From NCBI RefSeq assembly GCF_020080835.1, contig NC_058161.1, forward strand, positions 5,496,001 through 5,560,000: a stretch of DNA of 64,000 nucleotides. Reading direction: 5' to 3'. The stretch comes from Cotesia glomerata (Eukaryota > Arthropoda > Insecta > Hymenoptera > Braconidae). Below the pieces are notes generated by a model that saw only the letters and a list, made by a program, of their open reading frames with translations, had not been told where the DNA came from and ran no database searches. Made by a program: the position numbers and the translations under genes. Shown here piece by piece: positions 1-11,344 of this stretch (positions within the stretch are counted from its first letter, which is position 1; each line of letters begins with the position of its first letter).

Positions 1-437
1 CATGTTAATTTTACATGGATATATATAGATATACAGTCTTGTAGTTTTCGTTCTTTATCAATTGTAATTAAACGACACTGAATTAATTAACCATTCGTAT
101 TCAGTGACCTACAATCGTCGATTAGAATTTTTAAAAAAAAAATTTAACTCAAATAATTGATTTTTTCACAAGTTACAGTGTTTCCGGGGTTTCATACATG
201 ACGGACAGGAAAATTTTTTGACCTATTTTGATGTTTTTTTCCGTTTCTATTGCAGTAAATCAATTTTTAGAAAGTATGGAATTAATCTCCATTAAATTAT
301 CTCGACAATAGTATGCAAAATATCTTGATTCCGTAAACTAACAAGGCTATAATACTAAAAATAGTTGCTAAAATGAGGCGAAAAAAATTTTTCGATCGTA
401 AAGCACTCTCTGATGCTTCGCATCATGAGTCGTGCAA
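1..437 (+). repeat. Left long terminal inverted repeat of a 7.1 kb unit
   Basis: Read as its reverse complement, this block matches 6683-7122 over its whole length with scattered substitutions and small indels. Both copies share the outer palindromic tip CATGTTAATTTTACATGG, the stretch around CGACACTGAATTAATTAA, and the inner end TGATGCTTCGCATCATGAGT. The window starts exactly at or inside the tip, so the true outer edge and any target duplication on this side cannot be seen. Inverted repeats of this length occur in some DNA transposons and in simple inverted duplications; no transposase lies between the arms. Confidence 0.85.
401..435 (+). repeat. GCAC...GTGC hairpin with TGATGC-TTC-GCATCA stem
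   Basis: The inner edge of the left inverted repeat is a small hairpin: GCAC, a spacer, the perfect stem TGATGC/GCATCA around loop TTC, then GTCGTGC. The same hairpin occurs in reverse orientation at about 1503-1540 and 6683-6718. Recurrence at element edges suggests a structural end signal of a transposon family; this is inference. Confidence 0.6.
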
Positions 438-1500
438 AAGATTCACTGTTGTATTCTATATAAATGTCGAATGAGATTTTAAGGAATTATCGGAAATGAA
501 AACCGCTAAAAATTGAATAATTGATGCTCTTTTTAAATAATCGGATAAAATCAAATATCGGAATGGAATTTGTATGACATTGAACTCTGTAAATTTAACA
601 GCAATTAGTCTTATACGTTGAACCCTCCATTCAATTGATATTAAGAATTTAACTATAGACTAAAAGGGCTTATATATAATTTCTTCTTCAAATTGATTAA
701 TTACTTCATCAAAAAGGTTTTTCATATAAAGCTCATTATATTGATTCCTTTTCTCCGCTACAAACAACTGAGCTTCTTTTTCTAAAGGTTAATTTGAGCT
801 ACTCCATAATTACTTCATGAAAGCATCGTAACTTCAATGAAGCTTTATGAATATTAATACATGCTTTGTAGGTTGATGAAAATTTATTTTTTTTTTTTTC
901 AATTTCGCATAATCCATTATCTAGTAACTCAATAAAGGTTTAAAAATTACTTTGTTGTTAAAAAAAACTCAAAAATAAATATTTCTGTTCAAATGATTTC
1001 TAATAATGATGCTCCATAATTTTATCTCTGACTTTTATTTATTTCAAATATGTTTTTAATAAAATAACATGTCAAAAAAAAAATTTTGCACCAAGAAATT
1101 GTTTTTTATTTAAATAAATTTTACTGGGCTCAAAAATTTTTCTACTTCATTGAAGAAAATCAATTGTTTCAAAATGATTTTTTTAATTTAAAATTTTTCA
1201 CGCCTCATAAGCGAAGCGTTGAGGTAGTGCTCTACTCTCGACAATTAAAAAAAAAAATGGTTTTCTCGAAACTAAAATTGATTTTTTTTTATTTATATCG
1301 CATTTACAAGTTATTGTGAGTGTACTAATATCAAGTTAAATAATTTGACAGGCACATAAAATATATTTCAATGACAATTATTTTGTTTAACATATTAAAT
1401 AATAACATTAAAAAGAACCTTTTATGAACGTCCATATGTCTGTGTTTATGGATTAGTGTAAGTGGCAGGGAAATTGGTCGAAAAAATGATCGTACCGGAA
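438..1500. other. AT-rich interior, no gene
   Basis: This is AT-rich sequence with many stop codons and long A and T runs. Around 1195-1245 lies a motif (CGCCTCATAAGCGAAGCG, then GCTCTACTCTCG) that matches 9204-9245 in reverse complement. No coding sequence is supported. Confidence 0.5.
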
Positions 1501-1502
1501 TA

Positions 1503-1551
1503 ATTGCACGACTCATAATGCGAAGCATCAGAGAGTGCAAAGGTCGAACCA
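1503..1551 (-). repeat. Isolated third copy of the TGATGC hairpin end
   Basis: The block reads TTGCACGACTCATAATGCGA and continues into the same AAGCATCAGAGAGTGC that forms the inner end of the right inverted repeat at 6683. It lies inside the 7.1 kb unit without the rest of the long repeat, so it may be the end of a separate, degraded element of the same family. Confidence 0.6.
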
Positions 1552-4160
1552 AAAAGTGTTAAATATTTATTTAACAACCGTCAGATTGTTATTTTTCCTT
1601 TAGCAAACATTTTGCTTCATTAACTGTCTTCTATGTATGAACATAAAAAGCGAAGACAGAAGACAAAGTGAATGTTTTTTATCTCTGGGATCACAATAGC
1701 CTGGAACCTATTTTATAAATTGATTGGTTGATAGTTTGCCAGCGGACAAAACGATAAGAAAGTAAAAAAGAAACAAGGTCTCTACGAAAACAAAGAAGTG
1801 AAGAAGATCTGACAAAAGATAGCCTGTTTGTTGAAAGTTTCTTCAGTGATTTTATAGCAAACGATGGAACTTTTAGCTCGCTGTTCGCTACACCAGTACG
1901 ATTGACGATCAGAAACTTGTACCACCCGTTAAACGAGTAATCTCTGGTAGTATTGGCGCAATCTTTTTAGATTCTGTTTGTTTCCTTTATTTAAACTTTT
2001 TTGTTTTTCTGTTTCCTACCACTTGACGCTGCTGGGTGCCCCCAGAAACAATCACTGAAACTCTCTTATAAAACTAATATAAAGACATCCATGACCTACA
2101 CCCACACATATACACTGATGTGGACGGAAAGAGATTCTCTTAAAAATTTACTGCTAAATTCATGAGAAAATACCGGAATGTATTGTAATCGCGAGACGCT
2201 GGTTTACCATTTATTAGTAACAGCAATACTTTTGCAAGTTTATGCAAGTAAAATTTACCGGAGTCTCCCGTAAAATAAAGAAAAATACAATGCAGCTGTA
2301 CCGCAAAAATGGAATAAAATTTTTATTAGACTGGAATGTTATTATTGTAAATTTTATAGGTTCTAGATTTCGGAAAAACAATATTTTAGTTTAATAAAGT
2401 TGAATCATTAATTAATTTTTTTGATTTAATTTATTTTTTTAAGGTTATTTCACTTAAAAAAATTTTTACTAATATATAAAGTAATAGTTGATGGTAAAAA
2501 AAAAGTTACGAATGTCATTAAAGTACATTTTCAAAAATAATAATTAATTAATTGCATAAAATTTTATAAGAATGATAACTATACAGAACTTTATTAAAAT
2601 TAACTGTAATTTAGCAACAACTAATTACTGACAGGTGTAATTTTTTACAGAGTTGATAAGTCTTCAGCGATTACAGCGCCACCTCAGTCTGTAGGTTATT
2701 CCGTTACTTACATAAGATTTATTTTTACCGAAGATTCTGGTAAATTTTGGAGTAGTTTCAGTAAAAACATTAATTTTAATTTAATTTTTATGGTTAAAAT
2801 AATAAAAATTATTATTCGCGTTATTAATTTATCTCATTAATGTTTATAAATTTTTATCAATACCCAATAGTAAAAATTAATAGTAAATTAAAAAAAAAAA
2901 AAAACTGTAGATTTAAGAAAAAAATTCTTGAACGAAGACATAAAATTTTTTAACCAAGTAAAATTTACTCATACCAAAAATTTCTTAATTCAAAAATATT
3001 TCTTTTTAAATCAAGACAATAAATCTCTTCAAAATATTTTTTTTTGGTCTAAAAATTTTTCTACGTATGAAAAATTATCAAAATAATAATCGTTATATCA
3101 AAAATTACAGAATGTCCTGCGATTACTGTAATCTGGACGGTAATTTTTAAGAAAATTTTTTTCCATACAAACACAGATGAAATATTTTATTCCAAAACTT
3201 AAGACATCTTTAAATTACGCCATAACTGTCTACAATAAACCTCGATTATACAATGCCCAAGTCTTTCCATACCACCCGATTCAGTATTCCGAGTAGTTGA
3301 TGCTGAATTTGAATAACAAAATGTTGGTAACAAATTTGCAATGCGAATACAAATATATACAGTGTAATTCCTTAGAAAAAAAAAAAAAAAAAAGAAAGCA
3401 TAACTTTGCAAAAGAATTTTTGTTGTTTTAACCCAACTTTTAAATGAACTGAAAAATTCAGCGTATTCAAACTTCGCTTCCTCAATTGGATATTCCGAGG
3501 GCTTTTTAAAAGGGGGTTTGGGTTTTTTGATAAATATTATCTTTCTCGTTAATAAAATATCGGTAATGAGCTTATGAAAAAACAAATAATGAGCCATAAT
3601 ATTGAAAAATTCAAAATGCAAACAAAGTTTTAATAAACCGATTTAATGTTAATGTTTTCGGGGTAATTTTATATGCATCATGATAAAATATTTATTTTCA
3701 GAAGAAGAGTCGAGTCCATTAAAGTATTTTAGTGACCGAATGGAAAACAAATTAATATACGAGTCTAGAATTACAAAATACGTTAATGCCGTTATGAATA
3801 TCATTATGGGATGGACAGAGGTTTGATTATCGAAAATTCGCGATGATAAAATATGAATATGTCAGCGAATGGGAGACGGGGTCGATATTTGGATAGACAA
3901 GAGTTTACGTTGCTTTATTGTGAATGAGTGTTTCAATATTGACGAATGCTAATTATCAAAAATTTGATCATCGCTCCAACCCACACTTTCATTCGCTCTA
4001 TTCTTGTGTTGCGCCTTCGGTGCTTTGTATTGTATATATAAACATCGTCATTTTGTTGATTTATTCCGGGTATATTAATCCGTATGTATATTTTCGCTGA
4101 GTGATCACAAGCTAAATTTATTCATCCAACTAGTAATAATGTACATATTTTTGTTTATTA
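1552..4160. other. AT-rich interior of the 7.1 kb unit, no gene
   Basis: No reading frame here resembles a known protein. Around 2880-3100 is a decayed stretch of CTTGA/TCAAG-type units like those at 7835-8541 and 15019-15186, ending in a motif (GCGATTACTGTAATCTGGAC) echoed at about 51490. A poly-A run lies at 3375-3393. The stretch 3700-4130 is somewhat less AT-rich and shows no repeat I recognise. Confidence 0.45.
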
Positions 4161-4164
4161 TTTT

Positions 4165-4391
4165 ACTAGTAGTCCATCCCAACTCCGCACGGGTATTTTA
4201 ACAAAAATTCGAGTTTTAGTAAGGATCTCTAATTTTTTTAAAAATATAATATAGCCTTTGTCACTCGGGGATAGTGTAGCTTTCCAACAGTAAAAGAATT
4301 TTTCAAATCGGTTCAGTAATTTCGGAGCCTATTCAATGCAAACAAACAAACAAAAAATCAAATCTTTCCTCTTTATTATATTAGTATAGAT
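4165..4391 (+). mobile_element. RTE-like non-LTR retrotransposon 3' tail fragment
   Basis: The fragment starts with CTAGTAGTCCATCCCAACTC followed by CGCACGGG, contains TTTCAAATCGGTTCAGTAAT and a short AAACAAACAAAC run, and ends in ATTAGTATAGAT. This organisation (a GC-rich start, the 'cggttcagtag' phrase, an AAAC run and an ATAGAT tail) is characteristic of RTE-clade 3' regions in insects. No reverse transcriptase is attached, so it is a 5'-truncated copy. A related start and tail occur at 10951 and 12690. The clade assignment rests on recognition by eye. Confidence 0.65.
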
Positions 4392-4570
4392 TTAAATCAA
4401 GTAACAATAATATCTGAAGATATTCTTAACAAAAATTTTTGGAGGTCTATATATAATTTTTGACGTGACAAAATATGGCCTGATATGCTAACATTGAGAA
4501 GAAAATTCTTGAACCAAGAAAATTTCTCAGTTTGAGAGTTTTTCGACTCAAATCAAGAAAATTAATTTCT

Positions 4571-5432
4571 TCACGGAAAAAAGTAAACTGTAAAATTCAC
4601 TCGGATTCCGGTTAATTTTTATAGTTTCAAACAGTACGGCAGACATCGAGGTGGCAAAAATTTAAATATTACAGAACTTAATGTAGAAAGTGTAAAAGTC
4701 GCAATTTATAATTTAATATCGAAAATAAGTGATAAGTAGCTGTCACTATAGTAAATAAAACTCTCTCATTTTAAAAAATTACAGTTTCAAACAGTAAAAA
4801 TTGCTATTTTAATATATAGTCCATACTATGAGGAGAAGGGGAACTCAGATGAGGAAGAGGGGGTCTCAATCTGGGAGAATTTAACATTTGAAACAATAAA
4901 AATTCTACTTTTAAAATATACATTTTACCAGTCCAAGCAAATCAATAATTATAGTTTCATTTTTAGCGTTGCGTTTAAAATTTACCATTTTACTTTGTAA
5001 ATATTAACGTTGCTTGTATTATAAATTTAGTAACTTTATTTTATACTTTTTTCATATCATACGATCATTTTTTAGATAAGAAATGATAAATATCTAAGTC
5101 AAAATTCTTAATTATTATACTTTAACATTTTCGACTTCTACATAGCGAACATTACCGTTTGAAATAGTATTTTCTTCCATTTAAAGAATAAGTTGTAACG
5201 TTTAAATAATAAATATTATAAAGTGAATAGTAAAATCACGATTTTACTATTTGAAATGGTAATTTTTAGCAGTTGCTGTCTATATCGCCATATAAAAGCA
5301 AATTTTAAGGGAGTTGGGAAAGAACGGATAGGGGAAAGGGGGGACCTACTCAGTGGGAATTTTTCCGTAATTGAAAAATCATTACTTATTATAAATCAAC
5401 TATTATTTATTACAATTTACTTTTTTCCGTGT
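4571..5432 (+). mobile_element. CACGG-ended non-autonomous element, copy A
   Basis: The element has inverted termini: CACGGAAAAAAGTAAACTGT at the left and its near complement (TTTACTTTTTTCCGTG) at the right. Its interior is collinear, in reverse complement, with 16630-17386: both carry the phrases for GTTTCAAACAGTA, the purine-rich stretch near 4830-4870 and GCAACG near 5010. Copy A has about 100 extra bases (about 5277-5380). It has no coding capacity and lies inside the 7.1 kb unit. Confidence 0.8.
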
Positions 5433-6682
5433 TCAAATTTATTTACTTGGTTCAATAAATTTTTTTTGTTTATACATATAGCTTGATGTGAAAATTAGCC
5501 ATATCAGGCCTAAAATGGTCAGATATGCTCATTATAGGGTGATTCGTTTTGAATGATTATTTTTTTTAACTCTTCCAGCAAAATATAGTTCTATATACTG
5601 AAAAAAAATTCTCTGAAAATTTTCAGCTTTCAATTTTAATTCTAACTAATTTTTTTTTTTTAATTTAAAAATTATTTTATTTAAAATAGAAAGAAAATTT
5701 AGGGTTTTTCTTTCAATTTCTTGTAACTTAATGGCGTTTAATGCTACTGTCAGAAACCAAAATGTAATTTATAGACAATTAAAGACTCTTTAAAAGTATT
5801 AACAGTGGATTGACATCACCTCATATATTTTAGTTTGTACACTTCACCAAAGTTAAATTTCTAAAAAATAATCTTTTTTTTTCGTATTTTCCGCTAGAAC
5901 GGTTTAAGTGACAGAAAAACTGAATCTAAGTTTGCTGTAAAAAATTCAATTTTCCACAAAAGAAATCCTGTGCATTAAAGCGCTAAAATACATTTGAAAG
6001 ATAAAAAGTATTTTATAAAATAATTTGAGAAATGTCGATTGAGTTGGTAAGTCACATCAATTTTTTAAATTTAAACAAATTATACTCCCAATTTGAATGG
6101 TAATAATAGTAATAATAATAATGATTTTTAATTGCGTATAATGTATGTCACTTGAAAAGCTTTTGAATACTTTATCGCCAGTCATTAACTTTTTTATTGG
6201 CAGAATCCTGATGGAGATAAAAAAAAGGGTTGAAAATAAAGTAATCAAATTTTTTTATTTTTTGATGGAATTTGATGGATGTAGAAAACCGGTCGCTCCA
6301 GACAGCGGGCGATCGCTTTTTAATCAATCTTGGAAAGCAATTACAAGCTTGTTATCAAGCGAGAATAGCAGAAATATAGCAGCTGCAGAACTAAAATAAC
6401 AACAAAACTCGGGAATTATTATTGCTCGTATATCTACTGATATGAGCCCTCGGATGCTACAAAATTTTGTGATTTGTAAATCAAATAACGATCCCCCTCG
6501 AGCGTACTTAACAATGTATTCATAACTTGACACACTTGCAAATCTCGTTAGACATTTCTGATCATGATCAGTAGTGGTACGCGTATCAGAATCAATAGCG
6601 CAATAATTACTCTTTATTACTCGTAACAATTGAGTACGCTTCTTCTGATAATTATTATTTTTCATTTGTTGATTTGTGTTTA
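5433..6682. other. AT-rich interior with a dispersed repeat, no gene
   Basis: The segment 5543-5900 resembles 34090-34385 and 62230-62480, sharing AAAGACTCTTTAAAAGTATT-like and GTACACTTCACCAAAGT-like phrases, so it is a dispersed family. From 6270 to 6680 the sequence is more balanced (for example around CCGGTCGCTCCAGACAGCGG) with no recognisable product. Confidence 0.5.
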
Positions 6683-7122
6683 TTGCACGACTCATGATGC
6701 GAAGCATCAGAGAGTGCTTTACGATCGAAAAATTTTTTTCGCCTCATTTTGGCGGCTATTTTTTATTTATTATTATAGCCTTGTTAGTTCACGGAATCAA
6801 GATATTTTGCATACTATTGTCGAGATAATTTAATGGAGATTAATTTCATACTTTTTAAAAATTGATTTACTGCAATAGAATTGGAAAAAAACACCAAAAT
6901 AGGTCAAAAAATTTTCCTGTCCGTCATGTATGAAACCCGAAAACACTGTAACTTGTGAAAAAATCCATTATTTGAGTTAAATTTTTTTTTTTTAATTCTA
7001 ATCGACGATTGTAGGTCACTGAATGCGAATGATTAATTAATTCAGTGTCGTTTAATTGCAATTAATAAAAAACGAAAACTACAAGACTGTATATTTATAT
7101 ATATCCATGTAAAATTAACATG
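6683..7122 (-). repeat. Right long terminal inverted repeat of the 7.1 kb unit
   Basis: This is the reverse complement of 1-437, from the TTGCACGACTCATGATGCGA hairpin at its inner edge to the palindromic tip ending AATTAACATG. The two arms differ by short indels and substitutions such as GGCGGC against TTGC, so they have diverged since they formed or were last homogenised. The flank beyond 7122 reads GATGGTGATA; the left flank is outside the window. Confidence 0.85.
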
Positions 7123-7277
7123 GATGGTGATATATCTATATCTATAGATATTATCTACATTTTATTCCACCAGGGGCGCTTGTGCAGTACCTTCCTACTA
7201 CAGCTGTTTTTTCGGCAATTAATTTTGAACGACTAAAGTTTTTTTTTTTTTTTTTTATATTTCATAATTAAATGAAC
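7123..7277. other. Unassigned spacer
   Basis: This short stretch between two inverted-repeat elements has a GATATATCTATA run and a poly-T run. No gene is seen. Confidence 0.4.
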
Positions 7278-7280
7278 ATT

Positions 7281-8610
7281 ATGAGTCGTGCACTTTTGGA
7301 TTTTCCAAACTTTTTTTAATTAGTGTTGATTTTCGGAAACTCGAAGATTAGTTCGTAAATCACATTGCTAATGCCAAAAAAATGTATAAAAAAATTTTTT
7401 TTCTCTCCAATTATTTTGAGAATGTTAAGAATGTAAAAATTTTCTGAAAACATGAGAAATATAATTTTTTTAGGTACGCTTTTTTGATTTTGAGAAAACA
7501 AAATTCTTAAAGCTAAAAAAATTTTAATTTTATTTTCCAACTTTCTGTTTTGAAAATGGAATATTTTAAACTTCTGTCTGAGAAAATTAAAAAAAAAGAC
7601 TTGATTTATTAAAATGTCGAAATTAAAAAAAAACGTCATTTCTATAACTTGAACTGAATCCAATAATTTTTTGAAAATTTTCAATTTTTATAGCCATCAT
7701 TTCAACGTTTAATTTTTGAAGCAAAAAGTAAGGAAATAAAAATAAAATGTTATTTTATACAGCCTTTTTAGCTTCAAGAATTTTCTTAAGTGCGTAAAAC
7801 AAAAAAAGTTTTTTTCTAATTTTTCTCTAGATTTATACACAGAAAAAAAGGTTCTCTTGAGCCAAGAAAATATTTTTCTTCCTAATTATTTTCTTGAGCG
7901 AAAAAAAAATTTTTTTTTAACACAAGAAATTTCACTTATTCCAACAAAATTAATTCTCTTGCTTTAAGAAATACGTATCTTGATCTAAGAAAATTTATTT
8001 AAATCAAGAAAATCTTGTTGTTTTAAGAAAATTTAGCCTCAAGCTCCAAAAAATTTAGTTCTTGACAGAAGTAAATTTTCTTGTTTTGAAAAAATTTCTC
8101 TCTTGTTCCAAAAAATTAAATATAAAGATAGAAGTAAATTTTCATTAATATTTTTATTGATTAATATGTCAAATGGAAAGATCAAATAATATTGAATTTT
8201 TTTCTTTTCATTCGATATGTATAATTGCACACTGAAATAATATAAAATGGGTATCAAATATTCAAGAGAAAAATTTTCTCAAGGTGAGAAAATTTTTTTC
8301 TCAACTGAAGTAGGTGGCGCTGCTTTCCTAAAGTATCTAAAAATCTTGATCAAATATAAAAATTAATTGTATCAAGTATTTATGATAATTTGAATTAAGA
8401 AAAAATTACTTCTACCAAGAATAGAATTTCAAGAAAAATTTCAACTTCGGCCAACACAACTTCGGTCTTTCTTCAGGCTCCCGAAAATTTTCTTGAGCCA
8501 AGAATTTTGTTCTCCAGTCAAGAAATTTTTCTTCCTGTGTACATTCCACACATTTTCAAGTTAATTGGAAAAATAAAAAAGTTTGGAAAATCCAAATGAG
8601 CTTGCCTTAA
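7281..8610 (+). mobile_element. Non-autonomous element with GGATTTTCCAAAC inverted ends
   Basis: The left end (TTTTGGATTTTCCAAACTTT, about 7293-7315) is mirrored at about 8575-8598 (AAGTTTGGAAAATCCAAA). Outside these cores are related outer tips, ATGAGTCGTGCA at the left and a looser GAGCTTGCC...GCGCTCATG at the right. A lone copy of the same end lies at 51381-51430. The interior is AT-rich and non-coding, and a second element is inserted at 7835-8541. Confidence 0.65.
7835..8541 (+). mobile_element. CACAG-ended element built of CTTGA/TCAAG units
   Basis: It begins TACACAGAAAAAAAGGTTCT with CTTGAGCCAAGAA and ends with the inverse arrangement TTCTTCCTGTGTA. The interior is a series of loosely repeated TTCTTGATTTAAG-like units. 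Related elements are at 15019-15186, 21454-21675 and 26174-26337, and decayed pieces are near 2880-3100 and 4490-4570. It is non-coding and nested in 7281-8610. Confidence 0.7.
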
Positions 8611-9200
8611 GCGCTCATGTCATACATAAATTATTTAGATCATAACAAAAATTATTCGTTTTTAATTTGAATTTTCCCGCAAGTAGTATTATCCCCTCTG
8701 TAGGGCGAGCTAAAGAAAAATTTTAACAGATGATAAAACAGTTAGTAATTATACCATCATGTATGTATAGTTTCTGCTTGTTTATAGTTATTTCAATTCT
8801 GTTTATGAAATTAATATATATGGTTGCCGAAATCGCAGAAAAAGTCACTGAACTGACAATCGAAAAAAATTAACTGTATCGAAACGGAATTATTTTGACA
8901 CGCAATTTTCACAAGGGTTTTGACAATTTTCCTCAGGAATAAAACAAAAAAAAATTAAATTGTGAAAGTGATTTTTGACAAAGTTGTGGTGTTATCAAGC
9001 CCAGTGCTCCCGAGAATACCACGATCTTATTCATTTAATTCATCAGAAAAACGAGTTTTTTCTAAGAAATCTTATTTAATCGATAAGAAAATTTTTTTAA
9101 CGTGTTCTGCAGTTACTATTATTTATTTCAATATGCTTTTTATCCATAATTTTTTTCGTTTAAATTATGAAAATCACGTTTTAGTCGAAATCACAATTTT
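8611..9200. other. AT-rich spacer, no gene
   Basis: No repeat edge or protein similarity is visible. An open frame at 8962-9213 looks fortuitous: it is short, rich in Phe, Ile and Lys, and overlaps the repeat motif at 9204. Confidence 0.4.
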
Positions 9201-9203
9201 TAG

Positions 9204-9245
9204 GCGAGAGTAGAGCATACCTGCGCGCTTCGCGCTCAAGTCATG
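9204..9245 (+). repeat. GAGAGTAGAGC...GCGCGCTTCGCGC hairpin motif
   Basis: The core GCGCGCTTCGCGC is a hairpin followed by TCAAGTCATGCAAAAA. Its reverse complement resembles 1195-1245 (shared GCTCTACTCTCG, GCGAAGCG). The layout parallels the TGATGC hairpin at 401-435 (hairpin, then TGAGTCGTGCAAAA), suggesting a related family of element ends. Confidence 0.5.
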
Positions 9246-9399
9246 CAAAAATTTTTTAAATCCCCTTTCAGCTCTGCAGAGTCAAAAAGGCGTATAATTA
9301 GAGACACGCCCTTTTGACCTCAGTAACACAAAATATCTAATATTTATTCGTTCAAATATTTAAAACTTTGAGCTTTGAAATCTGAATGTAGCTTTATTA

Positions 9400-9900
9400 C
9401 TTCGGTGCCAATTGTCGACAAAAGTAACCACTAGGGGGAGCAGAGGAAATAGTGAGTACTTTGGTCTCCAGTCACTTGGGAAAAAGTCTTCTCTAGCAAC
9501 AGATCTCCCTATTTCTTCAACGAATGTCCGAGAGCCTGAGTAGAAACCTCCTACGCTGGGTCGGAGAAAGCTCAGTCACATCTCAGCTTTAATAGGGGGA
9601 TTCTCACGGGGCTTAAGGCTCCATCGTGTTGACGTGATCGATGGCCTCAAAGCTGGCATATACGTTTTATTTTTACACCCTGCCACTGGCACTGGCTTTT
9701 ACTCGAGCATTATCGTTCTTGAGCATTCACCAACGCTCTCTACATTTCACTCTGCGAGATCTCGCTTACTTTATGGCTTTTATTGCTGCGCTTTATATTT
9801 TTTTTACGATTCAGAGATCGCGAATATGCATTACTCTATTGAGATATCTTCGGCTCGGGGATAGGTATATCATAAGCTCCGATGTCCATGGAATACCAAC
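9400..9900. other. Island of balanced base composition, no recognised gene
   Basis: This stretch is clearly less AT-rich than its surroundings and lacks repeat hallmarks. Overlapping open frames at 9634-9949 have no recognisable domain. It could be a regulatory region or an untranslated exon of a gene outside the window. Confidence 0.35.
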
Positions 9901-10199
9901 CAATACCAGGATATATACATATATTTATAAATATTTTAAAAGATATTAAATTTTTATTGAAAGTAAGAGACTCTCTGATCTCTACGTGTTTTATTACCGA
10001 TACTAAAATATTTTACACGCCACACTGTATTGAAGTTGTTTGTACATACTGAGAATGTTCTGATTCCCATTAAAATACAGTCATATTTGTTTTTAGTTTT
10101 TTCAGAAAAATGTCGAAGGAGTCAACCGCGTTATGACGGAATTTTATTATTGCAAACTTGTGCTAATAGAGAAAAATAACAAAATTTTTGTGTACGCTG

Positions 10200-10720
10200 A
10201 AAAAATACTACTTGTAAAAAAAAATTTAATAATATATAAGCTGTAAAAAATTTAAAAAAATCCAATTATGGAGTTTTTGGACTGGAATAAATTTTTATTT
10301 AACTTTAATAAATTTCAAACGCCAAATTACTTTTAAATACTTTAAAATATTTATCTAAAGTTAGAGTTTGTAAATATGAGTTATATTTTTCCAAAAATTT
10401 GACTTTGGAATATTGAAGCAAATTTTGATAAAGAATATTTTGTTTTCAAGTCTTGTTAATAAATCTTAACATAAACAGTAAAAATAATAAATTATTAACA
10501 TTAATTGAATAAAATAAATTACTTCAATTTTAGTGAAATTAACTTACATGTGAAAATTTTTAGGATTTTATAACAGGTAAATAATTATGAAAAGAATTCA
10601 TTCAAAAAATATTACAGTAGAAATTAAAAAAAAATATTAATGTATTTTTGTTTAAATATTACAATTTATTCGTTAAAACAAATTAAGGAAAAAAATTACT
10701 TATTTAAATCTCTATGTAAT
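10200..10720 (+). repeat. Dispersed AT-rich repeat, copy 1
   Basis: This region is collinear with 19245-19710. Shared phrases in the same order include AATTTGACTTTGGAATATTG, TTGTTAATAAAT and AGTGAAATTAACTT. Divergence is high. The start (TACGCTGAAAAAATACTACT) resembles the AAAAAA-rich tips of other inverted-repeat elements here, but a matching right end was not found. Confidence 0.6.
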
Positions 10721-10799
10721 TTGTAATTTTTTAATGAATAACAACTATTTCTGTACTTTTATTCAATAAAAATAATTCAAGCTTGATAAGATCGTATAT

Positions 10800-10935
10800 G
10801 TCCATTTATAATTTTTCGAATAAATGAAGTGTTGAAAGTCTCCGACAGATGGGGCATGATCGCTTAATGGTTTCCTTACAAGAGAGTTAAGTTTGAGGAA
10901 TTAAGTTATAAAGGAAAAATTATTCTTTTTTATTG
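10800..10935 (+). repeat. Repeat with GATCGCTGA-like core, copy 1 of 4
   Basis: The core reads TCCGACAGATGGGGCATGAT then CGCTTAATGG and AAGAGAGTTAAG. Matching cores are at 40465-40585 in the same orientation, and at 33955-34075 and 36262-36365 in the opposite orientation. It is non-coding. Confidence 0.7.
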
Positions 10936-10950
10936 TCATATATAGTCTAA

Positions 10951-11344
10951 CTAGCTGTTACTCGCCCGCTCCGCTGGGCGGTTTATAGAATTGCATTTTT
11001 AGATCTAGACTTGAAATTTAATTAGAATATTGTTTTGACTTACACAGATTCCCAATTCTATCGAATTAGCATGCACCTTTAATTCATGTAATTATTCTAG
11101 CTAATATTCATTGTAACTTTCAATGTGCAATCATTATAACATTTGTAATGAGCATTGAAAGTTTCAGTTAAAGAAATTGCAAGTCTCATAAGTGAAGAAA
11201 TCTGCCTAGTATATAAACATAACCAATAGAATTAAAAAATTTATTTTAAACAAATGACAATTGAATAGAATAAATTTAGTTACAATAAAAATTCATTATT
11301 TCTAAGTCAAAAAAATATAGGTTTCGGATAACTAATCACCAACA
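10951..11344 (+). mobile_element. RTE-like retrotransposon 3' region, upstream piece
   Basis: It starts CTAGCTGTTACTCGCCCGCT, the typical opening of RTE-type 3' regions in insects. The matching tail lies at 12571-12690 beyond a reverse-transcriptase insertion, so this is the upstream half of one interrupted copy. Confidence 0.6.

Noticed and set aside
3199..3621. 140-codon minus-strand frame
   Set aside because: It includes a Phe run encoded by a poly-A tract and has no recognisable motif.
1..7122. Polinton/Maverick or integrated viral DNA suggested by the long inverted repeats
   Set aside because: No polymerase, integrase, capsid or packaging gene is present inside.
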